The notes under the pieces: model-generated
Database searches by the model: none
What the model saw: the letters and a program-made list of their open reading frames with translations, nothing else
What the model was told of the DNA's origin: nothing
Position numbers and translations under genes: made by a program
Assembly (NCBI GenBank): GCA_017303555.1
Contig: JAFLCN010000013.1
Coordinates: 41,746-105,745, forward strand
Direction: 5' to 3'
Length of the DNA stretch: 64,000 nt
Origin: Planctomycetota bacterium
Lineage (GTDB): Bacteria; Planctomycetota; Phycisphaerae; Phycisphaerales; UBA1924
Shown here: piece after piece, positions 62,040-64,000 of the stretch
How the letters are laid out: every line of letters starts with the position of its first letter
Numbering within the stretch: the first letter of the stretch is position 1

Positions 62040-62699
62040 ATGCTTCCATCAAACTACAAAATCCGCTGCATCGAACCCTCGGACTACGAAGCGATCGTCG
62101 CGATCTGCCGCCTCGTCTATCCCGAGGAACGACCCTACACGATCGAAGAACTGGACGATCACCGCCAGGTTTTCCCGCAGGGCCAGTTCGTCGCGATCGA
62201 AACAACGCGCAATGAGGTCGCGGGGGTCCACTTCACGCTGCGTCTGCGCATGTCCGATTTTCACATCGATGATTCATGGGATGTGCTGACCGCGGGAGGC
62301 TCGTTCCTCGATCACGAACCCACCGGCCACACGCTCTACGGCGCGGACCTCATGGTGCACCCTCACCATCAGCACCACGGCATTGCGCACGCGCTGACTG
62401 ATGCGACACGATTTCTCGTGCAGGCCGAGCGGCTCTGGCGCATGGTGGGCGCGAGCCGCCTGCCGGGGTACGGAAAGGTCTGCGCAACCGAGAGAATCGA
62501 TGAGTACGTCGGCAATGTGGTCCGCGGCACGCAGACCGATCCGGTGCTGAGCGTTCACCTCAAAGACGGCTGGTCGCCGGTGCGCCCGATCCGGGGATAT
62601 CTCCAGCACGACCCCGAGAGCGCCGGGTGGGCTGAAGTGATTCAGTGGGTGAATCCGGAGTGCCCGCCACCTCCGGGCCTTGAGCTGACGCGCGTTTGA
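62040..62699 (+). CDS. GNAT family N-acetyltransferase-like protein
   Basis: A 219-residue protein with the GNAT fold: YKIRCIEPSDYEAIVAICRLVYPEERPYTIEELDDHRQVFPQGQFVAIE, then GVHFTLRLR, and the acetyl-CoA binding turn near HPHHQHHGIAHALTDATRFLV. The acetyl-CoA site in most GNATs is Q/RxxGxG/A; here the Gly-rich loop is weak (HQHHGIAHA). A long C-terminal part with GYGKVCATERIDEY follows. Substrate is unknown. It diverges from ppk2 and converges with the WYL gene. Confidence 0.8.
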   Translation: MLPSNYKIRCIEPSDYEAIVAICRLVYPEERPYTIEELDDHRQVFPQGQFVAIETTRNEVAGVHFTLRLRMSDFHIDDSWDVLTAGGSFLDHEPTGHTLYGADLMVHPHHQHHGIAHALTDATRFLVQAERLWRMVGASRLPGYGKVCATERIDEYVGNVVRGTQTDPVLSVHLKDGWSPVRPIRGYLQHDPESAGWAEVIQWVNPECPPPPGLELTRV

Positions 62700-62723
62700 T
62701 CGTGGCTCACGACCGATCCAAAC

Positions 62724-63707
62724 TCACGAATACTGCTTTGCCGCGGCACTTGCTTCACGTTTCACGCGCTCGCGCAGTTCTTTCGGCTTCACCACATGGC
62801 AGTGCCTTCCCATCGAGAGCACCCACCAGACGATCTCATCAAGGCCCGCGACCTGAAAACACACGGTCGCCGTGCCATCGGCGCGCCGGGTGACCTGCTG
62901 CGTTTTGTGCCAGCGGGTATCGACGATCGTCTCGGCAAAGTCGGCATCGAAACGCAGTTCGACCTCGTATTCATCCTCGCCGGGGATCATCTGCCATGCG
63001 TTGCCGAGGTATGAATCGACCGAGAAATCAGCGGGCCTTTTGAATGTTTCGTTCAGCACCTCGATGCGTTGAAAGCGGCGGAGCTTGAGCGCTGCGAGCG
63101 TGCCACGCCGGCGGTGCTTGCCGATCGCGTACCACGCGCGGACGCCGAACCAGAGCGCGTACGGCTCGAACTCGAAACTCCGCTGAGGCTCGCCCCCGCT
63201 CGCCGACTTATAGCGGCAACGCAGCACCGTTTCGGTCACGATCGCGTCGCGCAGTTGTTCAAAGATCGCCCGCTCGCTCTCGGTCGAGCCCGATCGCGCC
63301 AGACGGATCTCCACATGATCCATGACCTCGTCGAGATCGGACTTGAGCGCCGGGGGCAACAGCGATTCGATCTTCGACATCGCATCAATCGCCGGCTCGA
63401 GCAGGCCAACCTGATCGCGTCCGGCTACATCCTCGCACAGCACGATGAGCGAGAGCGCTTCGGCGAGCGAGAGTTGGACGGGCGGAAGAAACGATCCCGC
63501 CCCGATGCGATACCCGCCCCGTGAGCGATCGAACGCGACGCCGAAACCGGTGCTCGCGAGCTTCTTCATGTCGCGCCGGATCGTCTTCTCCGAGACACCG
63601 AAGTGCTTCCCGAGCGATTTCGGTGTCCATCGCTCGTGGCCCCTCAGCAGTACAAGTTCATGGAGCAATCGGTGCAGGTCGCTGACGTTTTTGGCGGATG
63701 ATCGCAT
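62724..63707 (-). CDS. WYL-domain transcriptional regulator
   Basis: A 327-residue protein. The N-terminal helix-turn-helix (about 10-65) has WTPKSLGKHFGVSEKTIRRDMKKLASTGFGVAFDRSRGGYRI. The WYL domain follows, with FEPYALWFGVRAWYAIGKHRRRGTLAALKLRRFQRIEVL, and the C-terminal WCX region. WYL proteins are usually repressors or activators responding to nucleotide-like ligands. ATG 63707 (MRSSAKN) is chosen over 63749. A short palindrome (TTGTGCACAA, 63861-63870) lies upstream and may be its own operator. Confidence 0.88.
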   Translation of the reverse strand: MRSSAKNVSDLHRLLHELVLLRGHERWTPKSLGKHFGVSEKTIRRDMKKLASTGFGVAFDRSRGGYRIGAGSFLPPVQLSLAEALSLIVLCEDVAGRDQVGLLEPAIDAMSKIESLLPPALKSDLDEVMDHVEIRLARSGSTESERAIFEQLRDAIVTETVLRCRYKSASGGEPQRSFEFEPYALWFGVRAWYAIGKHRRRGTLAALKLRRFQRIEVLNETFKRPADFSVDSYLGNAWQMIPGEDEYEVELRFDADFAETIVDTRWHKTQQVTRRADGTATVCFQVAGLDEIVWWVLSMGRHCHVVKPKELRERVKREASAAAKQYS

Positions 63708-64000
63708 GCGGAGAGTTCTTTCGACCGTTCGAATTGGCCTGTTGCACACAATTCATGGGCGGCTCGAACCTGCGCACACTGCAAATTCCGCATCTCACGG
63801 ACACGCCTATGTCCGCGAGGAAGCGCCGGGCGGGCTTGGTCGCTGGACATCGCTCGCGCTTTGTGCACAATCGAACAGCCGGGCCCTTGCATGGGCTTTG
63901 GGGAAGGGAAGGAGCGGGTGGGAACGCTTTGTTCCGATGGGGTGCGTTCACATCGCACTTTGCTCCGGGTTGGTTGGGCTGGGAGGGGTTGAAGCGGGGT
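63708..64000. other. Terminal region upstream of the WYL gene
   Basis: No gene is convincing in the last 290 bases. A hairpin (CGGACA with TGTCCG) lies at 63799-63816 and a perfect 10-base palindrome TTGTGCACAA at 63861-63870. Both lie on the upstream side of the minus-strand WYL gene. Confidence 0.5.

Noticed and set aside
63644..63958. Minus-strand frames of about 100 codons at the window end.
   Set aside because: They overlap the start of the WYL gene and look like shadows; the upstream palindromes suggest regulatory DNA.

Overview
The window looks like chromosomal DNA of a planctomycete, most likely of the Phycisphaerae/Phycisphaerales type. Evidence: GC-rich sequence with Gram-negative outer-membrane genes (lpxA, an lptE-like gene, a BamD-like gene, a beta-barrel); three secreted proteins ending in a paired, Cys-containing dockerin-like module; two small secreted proteins ending in a planctomycete-style PEP-CTERM tail (Pro-rich, hydrophobic, then RRRR); flagellar motor genes; and short tandem or palindromic repeats between genes. 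I saw no prophage, integrase, transposase, CRISPR array, rRNA or tRNA. The placement is inferred from protein features; no search was run.

Layout. 1-5.5 kb: end of rplU, a one-domain asparaginase, motA-motB, a beta-propeller dockerin protein and a PEP-CTERM protein. 5.5-11.4 kb: a conserved hypothetical protein, a TPR/metallopeptidase gene with a LolA-like partner, a YceI-like secreted protein, and ruvX. 11.5-15.2 kb: mannose-1-phosphate guanylyltransferase, a ribbon-helix-helix/SPFH pair with a striking palindrome, and an HTH-like protein. 15.4-26.6 kb: secreted metalloprotease, ruvA, DEAD-box helicase, deaminase, DUF4337, VOC protein, PEP-CTERM protein, glycosyltransferase and rlmKL. 26.7-34.6 kb: lpxA, feoA-feoB plus a tiny membrane protein, an unusual rho, a DciA-like gene and spoVR. 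34.7-43.7 kb: beta-barrel, plsY, Bax-inhibitor-1 protein, a Cys-peptidase-like lipoprotein, GH15, fliN and a TPR lipoprotein.

43.97-48.46 kb is the most interesting block: five tightly coupled minus-strand genes encoding a PqqD-like protein, an HPr-kinase-like kinase, two family-2 glycosyltransferases and a nucleotidyltransferase. This set resembles tailoring parts of ribosomal-peptide (lasso-type) loci, but no cyclase, B2 peptidase or free precursor gene is visible. The PqqD-like protein carries a conserved-looking C-terminal tail that could be a built-in substrate or docking peptide.

48.6-64 kb is mainly housekeeping: fabF-acpP, a DUF1444 protein, a third dockerin protein, ftsH, an envelope operon (glmS, PilZ, BamD-like, lptE-like), a membrane protein, ppk2, a GNAT protein and a WYL regulator. 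Envelope biogenesis dominates: lpxA, the lptE-like gene, glmS, plsY, fabF and acpP all feed membrane or lipid A precursor supply.
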